From Notospermus geniculatus (Eukaryota; Nemertea; Pilidiophora; Heteronemertea; Lineidae), in contig NMRB01002087.1 in the NCBI GenBank assembly GCA_002633025.1, positions 1 to 64,000 on the forward strand: a stretch of DNA of 64,000 nucleotides, given 5' to 3'. The notes below the pieces were generated by a model. It did no database searches. It was not told the origin of the DNA and was given only the letters and a program-made list of their open reading frames with translations. Each line of letters starts with the position of its first letter. Positions within the stretch are counted from its first letter, which is position 1. A program made the position numbers and the translations under genes. Of this stretch, positions 44,530-54,899 are shown piece by piece.

Positions 44530-45783
44530 TTTCTATGGGCAACATTCAGAAAGGAACAAAAAGGAACAAGGTATACAAGTGCGGTTGTTCTGCATGCATG
44601 TGCATCCCTCAACTATGAGCTGACCCTAGGCCTGAGACAATGGGATGTTGGCATTGTGTAAATAATCCTTTCCGGGTTGCAAGGGCCTCGCCAAAAAGAT
44701 GTTGCTATTTTAACCCTTGTTTTCTGCAGCGCGCTGTGTACGTGTACTTGTACATTGTTGAGGGGTGGGTAGGGTGAGAAAATCGCAACAAACAAATACT
44801 GTGCCCCACTATAGGGGTCTACAAATACTGTGCCCAACGGTGGCCGGGGTCTAGCTGTTTTCGCAAGGCATCTAGACAGTAGGGAGGTTTAGAAATCAAA
44901 CTAGACTGGTTCCCGTCTTTGGCTGCATTCACGTTCCGCTATTCAAAGACAGGCATGGGGTACCAGTGTGACGTCACGAGCTATATTTGTTCGGGGAAAA
45001 CCCTTTCCGTTGGTGGAAGCCGAAGCAGTTCCAGAGCCTCAGAAGTTGATTACATCGTATTTCGGAGAATTTTCATGGCTGTATTGATTTGCACACACAA
45101 CAGGCACAAATTCTGAGTACTTTCTAGACGCAAAGGACCCGGAACGCCGCACAGCGGCCAGATAGCGAAGCCGCTGACGTCACAGGCGGTCCGACTCTGA
45201 ATTCCTCCTCACGAGGCAATACCCGTTCAGTGTGTGTGTGTAGCCGATAAGCACGGCCCTCATTAACATTAATTAATCTCATGACGATGCGGGGGGGGGG
45301 GNGGGGGGGGGGCATGGGGGAACTGCTAAATTCATGTGAGCGCCATTTTGGTTACCGCTAGGGACTTCGTCGGTATAGAGGCTATGCACGTGACGTCATC
45401 AGCGAGGTGACGCCATGTTGGAAGGAACGTTGTGACATGCTGACGCAGTGCATCTGACCACGTGCTCCGTCCATTTTCCATCCAACACGTGGCGTCATAC
45501 CCATTGGTGACGTCATTTGATGACGTCAGTGCATAGCCTCTATTGGCTACCATTTTGTTGCTGACGTCATAGGAGTCCAATTTTCCGTAAAATGTCATTC
45601 TACCCCGGTCTAATAAAACGACGATGATCTTGGGCTTTTGTTATAGATCTGCAACAGATACGAACATCCTGATCAACAATTCCTCGGTGTTGCCATTACG
45701 CGCGATACCGCATGCTCGATGACATCAGCATCCACGTGGTTATGGGCATCTCCATTCTGAAAAACCCCGTGATGTCAACATAA
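44530..45783. other. Stretch without supportable gene
   Basis: It contains TGACGTCA-rich DNA at 45385-45560 (GTGACGTCATC, TGACGTCATTTG, CTGACGTCAT), a poly-G run with an N at 45302 and a GGGAGGTTT motif at 44882. I see no coding exon. Confidence 0.4.
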
Positions 45784-47195
45784 TCTATACTATTAAAAGA
45801 ATAGACTTCCGCTCGAATGTCAACAACTGCTGTTCCTGTGCTCATCAAACCTCACCAGGATGTCAACCATGTACCCACAGCTGAAACCTCCCCATACGAA
45901 CTGCAACAAATGTAGTTAAGGATGATTTTGTGGCGATTTTCGTTCGTCGATTTCGTCACTGTTTCGAGTGCTGGGAACTCCCGTCCGTGACGTCACGGGA
46001 TACCCAGTTCCCATGGTGACGCCAATCAGCGTCACAAATCAGCCCGTCATCCATGCGTATGACGTCAGTCATTCAGAGATGACGTCGTCATCTCCCAACG
46101 GACTACACTGAATGACTGACGTCATGCGTGTCGATGACGGGCTGATTTGTGACGTATGAGGATGTTGATTTGGACGACGCTGATTGGCGATACCATGGGA
46201 ACTGGGTATCCCGTTGGGAGATGACGACGTCATCTCTGAATGACTGACGTCATACGCATCGATGATGGGCTGATTTGTGACGCATGAGGATGTTGATTTG
46301 GACGACGCTGATTGGCGATACCATGGGAACTGGGTATCCCGTGACGTCATGGGCGGGGTTCCCCAGCACTCGAAAAAGTGACGAAATCTCCGCGGAAACC
46401 TGGGTTTATATGACGTCATTTTGTCACACGCCGTGCAACTGAATTCACTGGCCAGAATGTCATGATTCCTCGAATACCACCTCTTCCAAGTGACTAGACG
46501 CCATAAAATAGCGGACCATAGGCCTAGGCCTAGCAGTTATTTTTAGCAGCGAGCGCCGAAATATCGGCGGGGGTCTGGGGGCTCCCCCGGCCAGGGGAAA
46601 TTTTAGAAAATAAGAGTGCTTTTAGGCCTACGCCATTTCCCAGCATTTGAGAGCAAAATTGGACACTCTAGCCATGTATTAGTGTGGTTCATGGACCCAC
46701 AGCTAAAACCTCCCCTTACGAACTGCAACAAATAGTGGCGGATCCAAGGGGGGCACGCCCCCCTCCCCCGTTCAGCCGCCGAGCAGCACAAATTTTGGAA
46801 GGCATATAATCAGACCCCTGATTTTCAGTAAAACGAAAGTTCAATTTGGCCTGCCCAGGTGCCAGGAAAAGGAATCGCGTTTCCGGCACTTTTACCCCAA
46901 AATTTTGGGCGCTTCGCGCCTTCGGGGCTCAGGGAATGGGGGCTGCCTATTCCACCCCCCCCCCGTTCGGCAACTCCTGGATCCGCCACTGACAAATGCA
47001 GTTAAGGATGATTTTGAAGTTGAAATCTTTCGTTCACCACAACAAAACTACTACCATCTACTTCCCATACGCCCAGAATATTGCCCAAGAAGTTAGCCCC
47101 CTCCAAAAATATTGCCCCATGCAGATCGGTACAAAACGGCCACCATCCTCTGACCACATCCACCCTCTCTGTGCTCACCACGGGTATCATGCTAG
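45784..47195 (+). mobile_element. Helitron B, first of a head-to-tail array
   Basis: It starts TCTATACTATTAAAAG after A and ends CGGGTATCATGCTAG at 47195, immediately followed by the T of the next Helitron. The interior has several direct and inverted copies of a module with CGCTGATTGGCGATACCATG and TGACGTCA. The usual terminal hairpin is weak. A separate transposon has inserted at 46734-46991. No Rep/helicase frame is present. Confidence 0.78.
46734..46991. mobile_element. 258-bp inverted-repeat element, AGTGGCGGATCC ends, target duplication ACAAAT
   Basis: AGTGGCGGATCCAAGGGGGG at the left is mirrored by CTGGATCCGCCACT at the right. ACAAAT is duplicated outside (46728-46733 and 46992-46997). 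The paralogous segment at 45879-45922 (CGAACTGCAACAAATGTAGT) shows the uninterrupted site with a single ACAAAT, so the insertion is proved by comparison within the window. A fragment of the same family is at 16389-16424. The superfamily is unsettled. Confidence 0.92.
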
Positions 47196-48389
47196 TCTAT
47201 ACTATAAAAGGGAAAGGCCGAATTTTTGTGATGGGTAAACTCGAAAACTACCGCACGACCTGCGTGACACTTGGTACCAGCGGGAAGCTTGCGACACGGA
47301 CTAGGTTTATAGCGAGTTCGTTCATGAAGAAGGTATGCGAAAGTGGTACTTTTAAGCGTTTTTTGTTCGTTGCCGTGGTTCCCCTGCCGTGCCTATGACG
47401 TCATTCCACGGTGACGTCAGCCCACAGTGACGTCGTATCTCACCGGTGATTGGCGCGCTAACGTCATTCCACGGTGACGTCAGCCAATAAGCGTCGTCCA
47501 AACCAACATCCTCATACGTCACAAATCAGCCCGTCATCGACACGTATGACGTCAGTCATTCAGTGATGACGTCATCATGTCCCAACATCCCCCCGGGCTG
47601 ATTTGTGACGTATGAGGAAGTTGATTTGGACGACGCTGATTGGCGATACCATGGGAACTGGGTATCCTGTGACGTCATGGGCGGGGTTTCTACAGCACTC
47701 GAAACAGTGACGAAATCGACGAAAGAAAAGGTCATCGCCGCGGAAATCTGGGGTCATCTGACGTCATGTTAATTGTCACACGCCGTGCAACTGACGCTCA
47801 TGTCGCTCGCCGCAACCCTGTGAACTGCAGCTGTCCCGCCGATTTGTGATTGGTGATACCACGATTGTGAGTGGTGAATTCGCTGGCCAGAATGTCATGA
47901 TTCCTCGAACACCACCTCTTCCAAGTGACTGTCGAACAGGGCCGTAGGAACGTCCTGGAGGGAGGGGGGATTCAATAAAATAGCGGACCGTAGCCGTAAT
48001 TTTTAGCAGCGAGTGCCAAAATATGGGGGGGGGGGGGTCCCCCGGGAAAGGTTTAGAAAATAAGAGTGCTTTTACGCCATTTCCCAGAATTTGAGAGCAA
48101 AATTGGACACTCTAGCCATTATTGGTTTATTGGACTTGGGCCTTTTGGGACTAAAGGCACCCCGTTCCTATTGCACTGTCAATAAACAAGTCACAAGGAC
48201 AGACCATGTCCTTGGCAGGCCTAGAATCACATTCTTCTTGCATGGGCAGTTGAGGCCCTACGTGGGTACTCACGAGTAGTAAAATCCGACTTGAAAATAC
48301 CCGTCCACAGCAAAATAGTTCCTTCCGCAACTAATCTTTAGGTGGGTATCAATAGAAATTCACCCGTCATTTGACGGGTACTTTGCTAG
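47196..48389 (+). mobile_element. Helitron C, second of the array
   Basis: It begins TCTATACTATAAAAGGG directly at the end of Helitron B. It ends with a perfect hairpin ACCCGTCATTTGACGGGT (48362-48379), then ACTTTGCTAG, followed at once by the start of the next Helitron. The first 230 bp match Helitron D (AAGTGGTACTTTTAAGCG, TTTTTTGTTCGTTGCCGTGG). No protein-coding capacity. Confidence 0.88.
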
Positions 48390-49837
48390 TCTATACTATA
48401 AAAGAGTAGGCCGATTTTTTGAGGAAAGTAAACGCGAAAACTACCGTCCGAAGGCCGCGGCACCTGGTACCAACGGGAAGCTTGCGTTTCGGACAAGGTT
48501 TAGGGCGCCTTAGACGTTGAAAAAGTTTTGCGAAAGTGGTACTTTTAAGCGTTTTTTGTTCGTTGCCGTGGTTTCCCTTCCGTGCCTATGACGTCATTCC
48601 ACGGTGTCCACAGTGACGTCAGCAAACAGTGACGTACGTAGGCCTACCTCACCGGTGATTGGCGTGCTGACGTCATTCCACGGTGACGTCAGCAAACAGT
48701 GACGTACGTACCACACCAGTGATTGGCACGCACGTCATTTCACTTTGAACGGCTGGTAACGATCAGATAACTGGCCGAGTTCGATTGCTGTAGGGCAGAG
48801 TGCGGGTCCCTAAAACGGTTCCAGAATGACACAAATATCTCGGGAACCGGCCAACAATTCGACAAACCGGCTACCATAGATTCTCAGCAATATGATAGAC
48901 AAACTCATTTTGAATGTTAGATTCGATATGCTTCTTCTGGAATTGTGCTCTAAAAGTAGCAAAATTTTCACCAAATTTCAATTTCTGGAAAATTCCTTGA
49001 TTGTTACCCAAAGTGCACCGGGAGAGGAACAGATGACACAGTGAGAAAAAATCGTACTACTTTTCAGCCATTTGGCCAAAACGTACTATCCCTTTGCAAC
49101 AACTAGCACAAAAACCGTCTACATTTTTATTCACACATTTTCCGTCTTATCCTGTACCAGTAAGTTACACGGTAATCGTCTACTCTGTCATTCTTGTCTG
49201 GCCGGCCAAAATAGTACGATTTGCGACTACCTGATACCCCACAAGTTGTACGAAAACAATCCATCACTACGAGGCTGTTTATCACCTAGCTGTCAGTCAT
49301 TTTAATTTGATACTTCTGCAGTTTATCNAGGAGTAGACGGATAATGAGCTAATAAAATCACCCGACGGTTTTCGTACTAGTTCTTGGCAGTGATAGTACG
49401 TTTTGGCCAAATGGCTGAAAAAGTAGTACGGTTTTCACTTCATAGTGTGAACGGCCGAGTTGTCGACAAACCGGCTAACTCCGAATGTCGATTACAGTTC
49501 ATGGATTGAGCGTCATAACGTTTACGGGATCACAGGTGTAACGTTTTTCAGTGTGGCCATTTCTCTGTGTGCACCCATGTTCGGAACACACTGGGAAACA
49601 CACAGACTTCACTGTTTCTCTGTGTGTCGCCCATTGTCAAATCGCCGCTTATTCCGTCAATCTATTGTAATGTCACACTGGCACACGGGCCTCACTGCAA
49701 AACGTTACATTACACCGGTCATGCCGGATCCACTGGACAACACAAGTGTAGAGGACCGCCGTGGTTAACGGGACTGACATTCTGGAACCGAACCACCCCG
49801 CGCTTCATGACCCGTCATTTGACGGGTACTTTGCTAG
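48390..49837 (+). mobile_element. Helitron D, third of the array
   Basis: TCTATACTATAAAAGAG starts at the exact end of Helitron C. The element ends with the same hairpin, ACCCGTCATTTGACGGGT, and ACTTTGCTAG at 49837 before T. It contains an inserted inverted-repeat element (49041-49438). It is non-autonomous. Confidence 0.88.
49041..49438. mobile_element. 398-bp inverted-repeat element inside Helitron D
   Basis: GTGAGAAAAAATCGTACTAC and CAGCCATTTGGCCAAAACGT are mirrored by ACGTTTTGGCCAAATGGCTG and GTAGTACGGTTTTCAC, giving arms of about 50 bp. The interior has no transposase, and one N stands at 49328. Confidence 0.85.
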
Positions 49838-49873
49838 TGATCTATAAATAGATCCGCGACAACGTAGAGTTAA

Positions 49874-50186
49874 GGGGGGTTTACACGGTTCAACAGTTTG
49901 TTGAAAGCTGTTGAATGTTGAAAGCTGTTGAACGTTGTTGAAACCTGTTGAACCGTGTAAACCCCCTTTCAACACCTTTCAACACGGCCTTTCAACAGCG
50001 TTCAACAGCGTTCAACAGGTTTTCAGAAATAGGAACATGTTCCTATTTTTGAAACTTGTTGAAAGCTGTTGAAAGACCTGTTGAAACTTGTTGAAAGGGG
50101 GTTTAGACGGTTCAACAGCTTTCAACAACGTTCAACACTTTTGACGTTTCAACAGCGTTCAACATGTTGAACCGTGTAAACCCCCC
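49874..50186. mobile_element. 313-bp TTAA-flanked palindromic element
   Basis: GGGGGGTTTACACGGTTCAA at the left is mirrored by TTGAACCGTGTAAACCCCCC at the right, with TTAA at 49870-49873 and 50187-50190. The interior is made almost wholly of GTTGAA/TTCAAC and GAAAGCTG words in both orientations, including an inner copy of the terminus (49949-49970). A TTAA target and GG ends suggest a Kolobok-like family; piggyBac is the alternative. Confidence 0.9.
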
Positions 50187-50219
50187 TTAAGACGGCAGCC
50201 AGTACCGAAGCCTCATGCC

Positions 50220-50565
50220 CACAGGGACTTGACGCGAGATAGTAAAAGCTAGGGTTATAACCCTAACCCTAACCCTAACTAGGGTTTTCACCTTCATTTA
50301 GGGTTATACTTAGGGTTACAACCCTCAACTAGGGTTAGGGTTAGGGTTAAACACAAAAAAATAAAAATCCCCTGGGTATATATATCCCCTAGGTATATAT
50401 ACGTAGGGGATTTTTATTATTTTTGTGTTTAACCCTAACCCTAACCCTAGTTGAATGTTGTAACCCTAAGTATAACCCTAAATGAAGGTGAAAACCCTAC
50501 ATGTAGTTAGGGTTAGGGGTAGGGTTATAACCCTAGCTTTTACTATCTCGCGTCAAGTCCCTGTG
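50220..50565. mobile_element. 346-bp palindrome with TTAGGG-type repeats in its arms
   Basis: CACAGGGACTTGACGCGAGA is exactly mirrored at 50546-50565. Both arms contain runs of (CCCTAA)n/(TTAGGG)n three to four units long plus scattered TAGGGTT units, and the tip carries CCCCTGGGTATATATATCCC. It is an element-like hairpin that includes telomere-type hexamers; the exact mirrored flanks show it moved or formed as one unit. Confidence 0.88.
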
Positions 50566-50924
50566 TCCTGGCCGTAGCGGCGGCTTCGGGAACCAAAATG
50601 TGTGAGCGCTTGGGGACACGCACTTCCCTGTTCGGAACCTCAACACGCGAACACTGCACCTGGTTATTCGAGAACAGGGATTCGAATACGCCCAATGACC
50701 TCGGGCAATGATCTTTGCAGGCCGGTTGAGGAGGTTCATTTGCATATCAAAATAAAGAGAGCTTCGTGACGTCGTTAAGCACGTGGAATTCCAGGCGGCG
50801 GGACGTGAAGGAATATTGAACACACGGAGTTGTATGAGTGTGTCCTACATCTGTACATATGATGCGATCTTGGAGGAATTCCTTCAAGATGCAATGGGGC
50901 TATCCAGAATATACTTCAATAACC

Positions 50925-51090
50925 TAAGTATGGGTGATATCATGTCTCTAACTCAACCACTGGCAGAGATGTTGCAAATTATCAAGTTTGAAAATATCAA
51001 AATGTCATGATGTCTCAATCACCCGGACACATGAGACTGAGAATTTTACCAAAGTCCTGGCCTTGGATAAGCAGGCATGAATTTAGACTT
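50925..51090. repeat. Interspersed repeat, inverted copy of 3112-3300
   Basis: Matches the 3112-3300 block in reverse complement; see that entry. The short plus-strand frame here (50783-51010) is not supported as coding. Confidence 0.7.
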
Positions 51091-52136
51091 AATAAGCCCC
51101 CCTATTTCACCCATAACCCCACAGAAAGCCCACAGGAATACATAAAAAGACAATCTTCCCCCGCCTTAAGCCCTCCCTTGCCTAGTGTGGTCCATGTGTC
51201 CTGCAAAAAGCCCTTTGAAACATCTTTCGAATTACCCAGCCATTAGGGGTGGGGATTATAGAGTACCCAGCTTTTAGGGGGTGGTGACTGAAAAGTACTC
51301 AGCCAAAAGGGGTGGGGATTCAAAATTGCTGTTACCAGCTGAAATGGGCTTATGAAAAAAATTGGAGTACACTGATGTGCAACACACATTATGGGGAGTG
51401 ACCCCCCCCCCCCCGATGTGAATATTTTCTCCATGGACTACATCCCGCATTACATCTGATTGTATGTGAGTGGTGAAGTCCTTCTGTTTCAATGATTTTG
51501 ACACTAATCCATCGATCTACCACCTTTATGGGTGTCTGCTCTATTCGCCTTATCTCAATTCGCCTTACCTCATTTTGCCTTTTCTCATTTTGCCATTCCA
51601 TATCTCGCCTTTTCTCAATTCGCCTTCGCCTAACTTGCCTTTGTATTATTCTGCCTTTGTCATAACTGGTCTTACTCCCAATACACCTTTATCTCATCTC
51701 GCCTCATCCCAAATTGCCTTCTCGTATTTCGCCTTCGTTCTATTATGCCTTTGTATTATTTTGCCTTTTCTCTTTTCGCATTTTCTCGATTAGCCTTTGT
51801 CCCATTTCACCTTCTTCCCAATTTGCCTTTTCTCATTTTGCCATTTCCCATCTCGCCTTTTCTCAATTTGCCTTCGCTATCTTGCCTTTGTTTTATTCTG
51901 CCTTTGTCTTGACTGGCCTTTTCTCAATTCACCTTCGTCTCACTCTGCCACATCCTACTTTACCTTCTCATACATATTGTGTCATGCCTTTTGTCGCCTT
52001 ACCTTCAGAAAATGAACCTAGGAGACGAGTCGGCAATTTCTTCAGTAGGCTTAAACACATTTTGGGGCTTGGCGAGAAGCTTGGCTGTTTCCAGATCAGT
52101 TTCATTCATATCATTCACGATAAATCAAGAACTTAA

Positions 52137-52277
52137 AGGGCCTCTAGAGGCAGCTCGTCATTAGGCTACTATCAGTACCGGTTCTTAGGCCAGGCGGCGC
52201 CACTTTAACGTTAATCACTGGTATGAGGTATTCAACCTGGGTTTTCCCCTGCCATGCTGGCTGCCTCTAGAGGCCCT
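52137..52277. mobile_element. 141-bp TTAA-flanked MITE, copy 1
   Basis: AGGGCCTCTAGAGGCAG is mirrored by CTGCCTCTAGAGGCCCT, with TTAA outside (52133-52136 and 52278-52281). The interior includes GGCTACTATCAGTACCGGTT and GGCGGCGCCACTTTAACG. The terminal 14 bp is itself palindromic (GGGCCTCTAGAGGC). Confidence 0.92.
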
Positions 52278-52721
52278 TTAAATAGGTATCCACGGATCGG
52301 AAATGTTTCACTCTACATTCGATGATTTTTTTCATTCGAAAGTATAAATGCTCTTGCACTGATATCATTCTCTGTCTGTGAACGCTTTAAAATCGGGTAA
52401 TGTTATCAAATATTTGTTACAAACTCACACAGAATAACTCTTTGACAAATGTCTGGGTGTAGAATACTATTTTCAGGTCACAGAATGCAGTTTTTAAGAA
52501 AAGGTAAAATGAAACAACGGCGAAATAGGAAAAGGTGAGATGAGACTAAAGGCAAGATGGAGCAAGGCGAAATAGGAAGAAGGCAAAATAAGAGTAAGGC
52601 GAATAAAGACAAAGGCAAGATGAGAGAAGGCAAATTAGGAAGAGGCAAATTTACACAAATGCGTATTGAGACAAGGCAGAGTAAGACAAGGCGAAAAAAG
52701 ACAAAGGCAAATTAAGATTAA

Positions 52722-52875
52722 AGGGCCTCTAGAGGCAGCTCGCCATTAGGCTACTATCAGTACCGGTTCTCCAGCTAGGCGGCGCCACTTTAACGTTAAT
52801 CACCAGTACGAGGTATTGAACCTGGGTTTTCCCCGGGGTTTTCCCCAGCCATGCTGGTCTGCCTCTAGAGGCCCT
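52722..52875. mobile_element. 154-bp TTAA-flanked MITE, copy 2
   Basis: Same family and orientation as 52137-52277, about 90% alike by eye. A 13-bp duplication of GGGGTTTTCCCC-type sequence near 52829-52850 makes it longer. TTAA lies at 52718-52721 and 52876-52879. Confidence 0.92.
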
Positions 52876-53696
52876 TTAAGGCAAAAATAGAAAAGGCCAC
52901 TTAAGAAAAGGCAAAAAGAAATATAGGCAAAACAGGAAAAGGCGAGGTAGAAAAAGGCAAATAGAGACAATGAGATCAGGCGAAGTAGGAGAAGGCGAAA
53001 TGAGAGATGGCGAATCGGGAAAAGGCGAAATGTACACTTTTTGAAGGCGAAATGGGAAAAGGCGAAATGAGATAAGGCGAATAGAGCATGTACCCCTTTA
53101 TGGTCATACAAATTGTACGACCAGGCCTAGTAGGCCAACTGGGTACACTTTGTCCAGGGACTCTCCTTTTCAGGCACACGTGTTAGTGTTTCACCAGGTG
53201 CATTTCAGTTTCCTATCTGGAAGAGAGTGTCGAAATCCTCCCAACTCTCAGCATCTGCTGCATGTGCCGTCTCCTTATCACATAATGCGGAATTATGCTG
53301 GAGTGCCATACTTGCACCAGTACATTAATACCCTACTTGACAATCAATACAGTAAATTAACAAGGCAATGTTTGATAATGTCAAATGGCTTTTATTTTTA
53401 CAATTCAGTATGCAGAACAGGAAGAAGAATGCGGTTAAAGGACCACTGTATTGCATCTTTCTGCCGACAGCCGGCGCCACCGGCACCATGCTCCAATACT
53501 GTAGTATGATTACAGTCTCGGTCACCCAGCCGCTGGGATCGAACAAGTTTGTGTAGCAGTACTGCGGAACGAAACGGCTGGCTGCGCGAGACTACTTGTA
53601 TGCGGTAGTTTACCAAGTCGTTAATAGAGGTATACCCCTTAACGCGGGTACGTGTAACGCAGGATTGGGAAGCAATAATGTGGTCCTATAGCAGAA

Positions 53697-54258
53697 AATG
53701 TCTTCATATTAACAATTATGTACAACTATTAACAGAGCACATGAAGAATGAATCTGCCATACCATCTTGCTAAACTTGACACTGGAATGGGAAATGCATT
53801 AACAGCGCAGTTGCTGTTAATGTATTTCCCATCCCAACGTCAAGTGGCCTTGAAAAAGGCCTGAAGACGGTATTGACAGAGCCAAAAACAAATTGATTAT
53901 TTACAGATTGATTATGTACAGAACAAATTGATTATGTACAGAAACACACGAAATGTCTTGACAAAAGTACAATCCTGAAATGTCTTCATATTTACAATTA
54001 TGTACAACTATTAACAGAGCACACGAAGAAGGAATCTGCCATACCATCTTGCTAAACTTGACACTGGAATGGGAAATGCATTAACAGCGCAGTTGCTGTT
54101 ACTGTATTTCCCATCCCAACGTCAAGTGGCCTTGAAAAAGGCCTGAAGACGGTATTGACAGAGCCAAAAACAAATTGATTATTTACAGATTGATTATGTA
54201 CAGAACAAATTGATTATGTACAGAAATACACGAAATGTCTTGACAAAAGTAGTCCTAC
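53697..54258. repeat. Two-copy tandem repeat, 282-bp unit, behind the SGNH gene
   Basis: TGTCTTCATATTAACAATTA at 53699 recurs at 53981, and the two copies stay aligned with a 282-bp period to about 54258. Each holds a near-perfect hairpin (GGGAAATGCATTAACAGC against GCTGTTAATGTATTTCCC) and GGCCTTGAAAAAGGCC. They lie directly 3' of the minus-strand SGNH frame. Ngaro/DIRS elements have direct repeats in that place, so these may be the element's terminal repeats. Confidence 0.88.
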
Positions 54259-54284
54259 AACATCCTTAAATATCAAACATCCAG

Positions 54285-54899
54285 TCACGCCAGTTGAAGT
54301 TTCTTCAATCCCTTCATCACAGCCCCCCTCATACTTTTCACCAGTAAGTAATGCCCCATATCATTAAAATGTACCCCGTCTCTCAAATGAATCCCCCCTC
54401 TCCAAACTCCCCGATGGTGGTAGTAATTGACAGAATGCCCATCCCGAAATTCTTCCCTCAATAAGTTATTGGTAGTGTGCACATTCGCATTGTAATCGCC
54501 AGCCCAACTGGGAAACTTCTGTCTTGGTATAAGCGAGCAAACATACACAAATTTCACCCCATACTGTTCCTGCAGAATACGAGCATATTCAGTGATCTGG
54601 CGGGCCAAGTCATGTGGATCAGTTGGTGGACGAGACGAAAGATCATTCCCCCCTATTTGTAAAAGAACTATCTCAGGTTTAAAATTCCGAAGAGTACGTG
54701 AAATGTACGAGTGTCCCACTAACCTGGAAACAGTGAGGCCCCCCACCCCGCAAAATTTAACATTACAACATGTAACCCCAAGATTATCAAAATTTTCTTT
54801 GAAAGTGCAATTTTCAATAACTTCAGGCCGTGGATGACGAACGAACTCCCCAAGCCGACGCACAAAGCTGTGCCCTACCACCAAGACTTTCGGATCCAT
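54285..54899 (-). CDS. SGNH-hydrolase-like protein, probably retroelement-encoded
   Basis: The ATG at 54899 (MDPKVLVVGHSF) is preferred, because residues encoded upstream to 55025 are hydrophobic filler. About 204 residues show the family blocks in order: VVGHSFVRR with the nucleophile Ser (block I, residues 6-14), a Gly-containing segment GVGGLTVSRL (block II), IGGNDLSSRP with the Asn (block III) and DGVHFNDMGHYLL with the Asp-x-x-His pair (block V). All catalytic positions are present, so activity is possible. SGNH domains of this GHSFVRR type are known in Ngaro/DIRS and CR1-like retroelements of invertebrates. The gene is minus-strand, intact and followed by 282-bp direct repeats. No reverse transcriptase or tyrosine recombinase lies upstream in this window, so the element is partial or the gene has been left behind. 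Confidence 0.85.
   Translation of the reverse strand: MDPKVLVVGHSFVRRLGEFVRHPRPEVIENCTFKENFDNLGVTCCNVKFCGVGGLTVSRLVGHSYISRTLRNFKPEIVLLQIGGNDLSSRPPTDPHDLARQITEYARILQEQYGVKFVYVCSLIPRQKFPSWAGDYNANVHTTNNLLREEFRDGHSVNYYHHRGVWRGGIHLRDGVHFNDMGHYLLVKSMRGAVMKGLKKLQLA

Larger units (their letters stand above)
51520..53105. repeat. 1.6-kb inverted minisatellite of GGCGAAAT/ATTTCGCC units
   Basis: From 51540 to 51980 the top strand is pyrimidine-rich, repeating units like CGCCTTTTCTCATTTTG. From 52500 to 53090 it is purine-rich, with the complement (AAAAGGCGAAATGAG). The extreme ends match in inverted orientation (TGCTCTATTCGCCTTATCTC at 51537 against its complement at 53068-53087). The roughly 16-bp units vary in sequence. 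Translations give SFA-rich low-complexity peptides with no support as proteins. Two TTAA elements are inserted within. Confidence 0.88.

Noticed and set aside
50783-51010. Plus-strand ORF with helical-looking sequence
   Set aside because: It overlaps an interspersed repeat whose other copy (3112-3300) does not keep the frame.
51470-52136. SFA/FAF-rich proteins of 70-140 codons
   Set aside because: They are translations of the pyrimidine-rich minisatellite; the opposite arm gives mirror-image frames.
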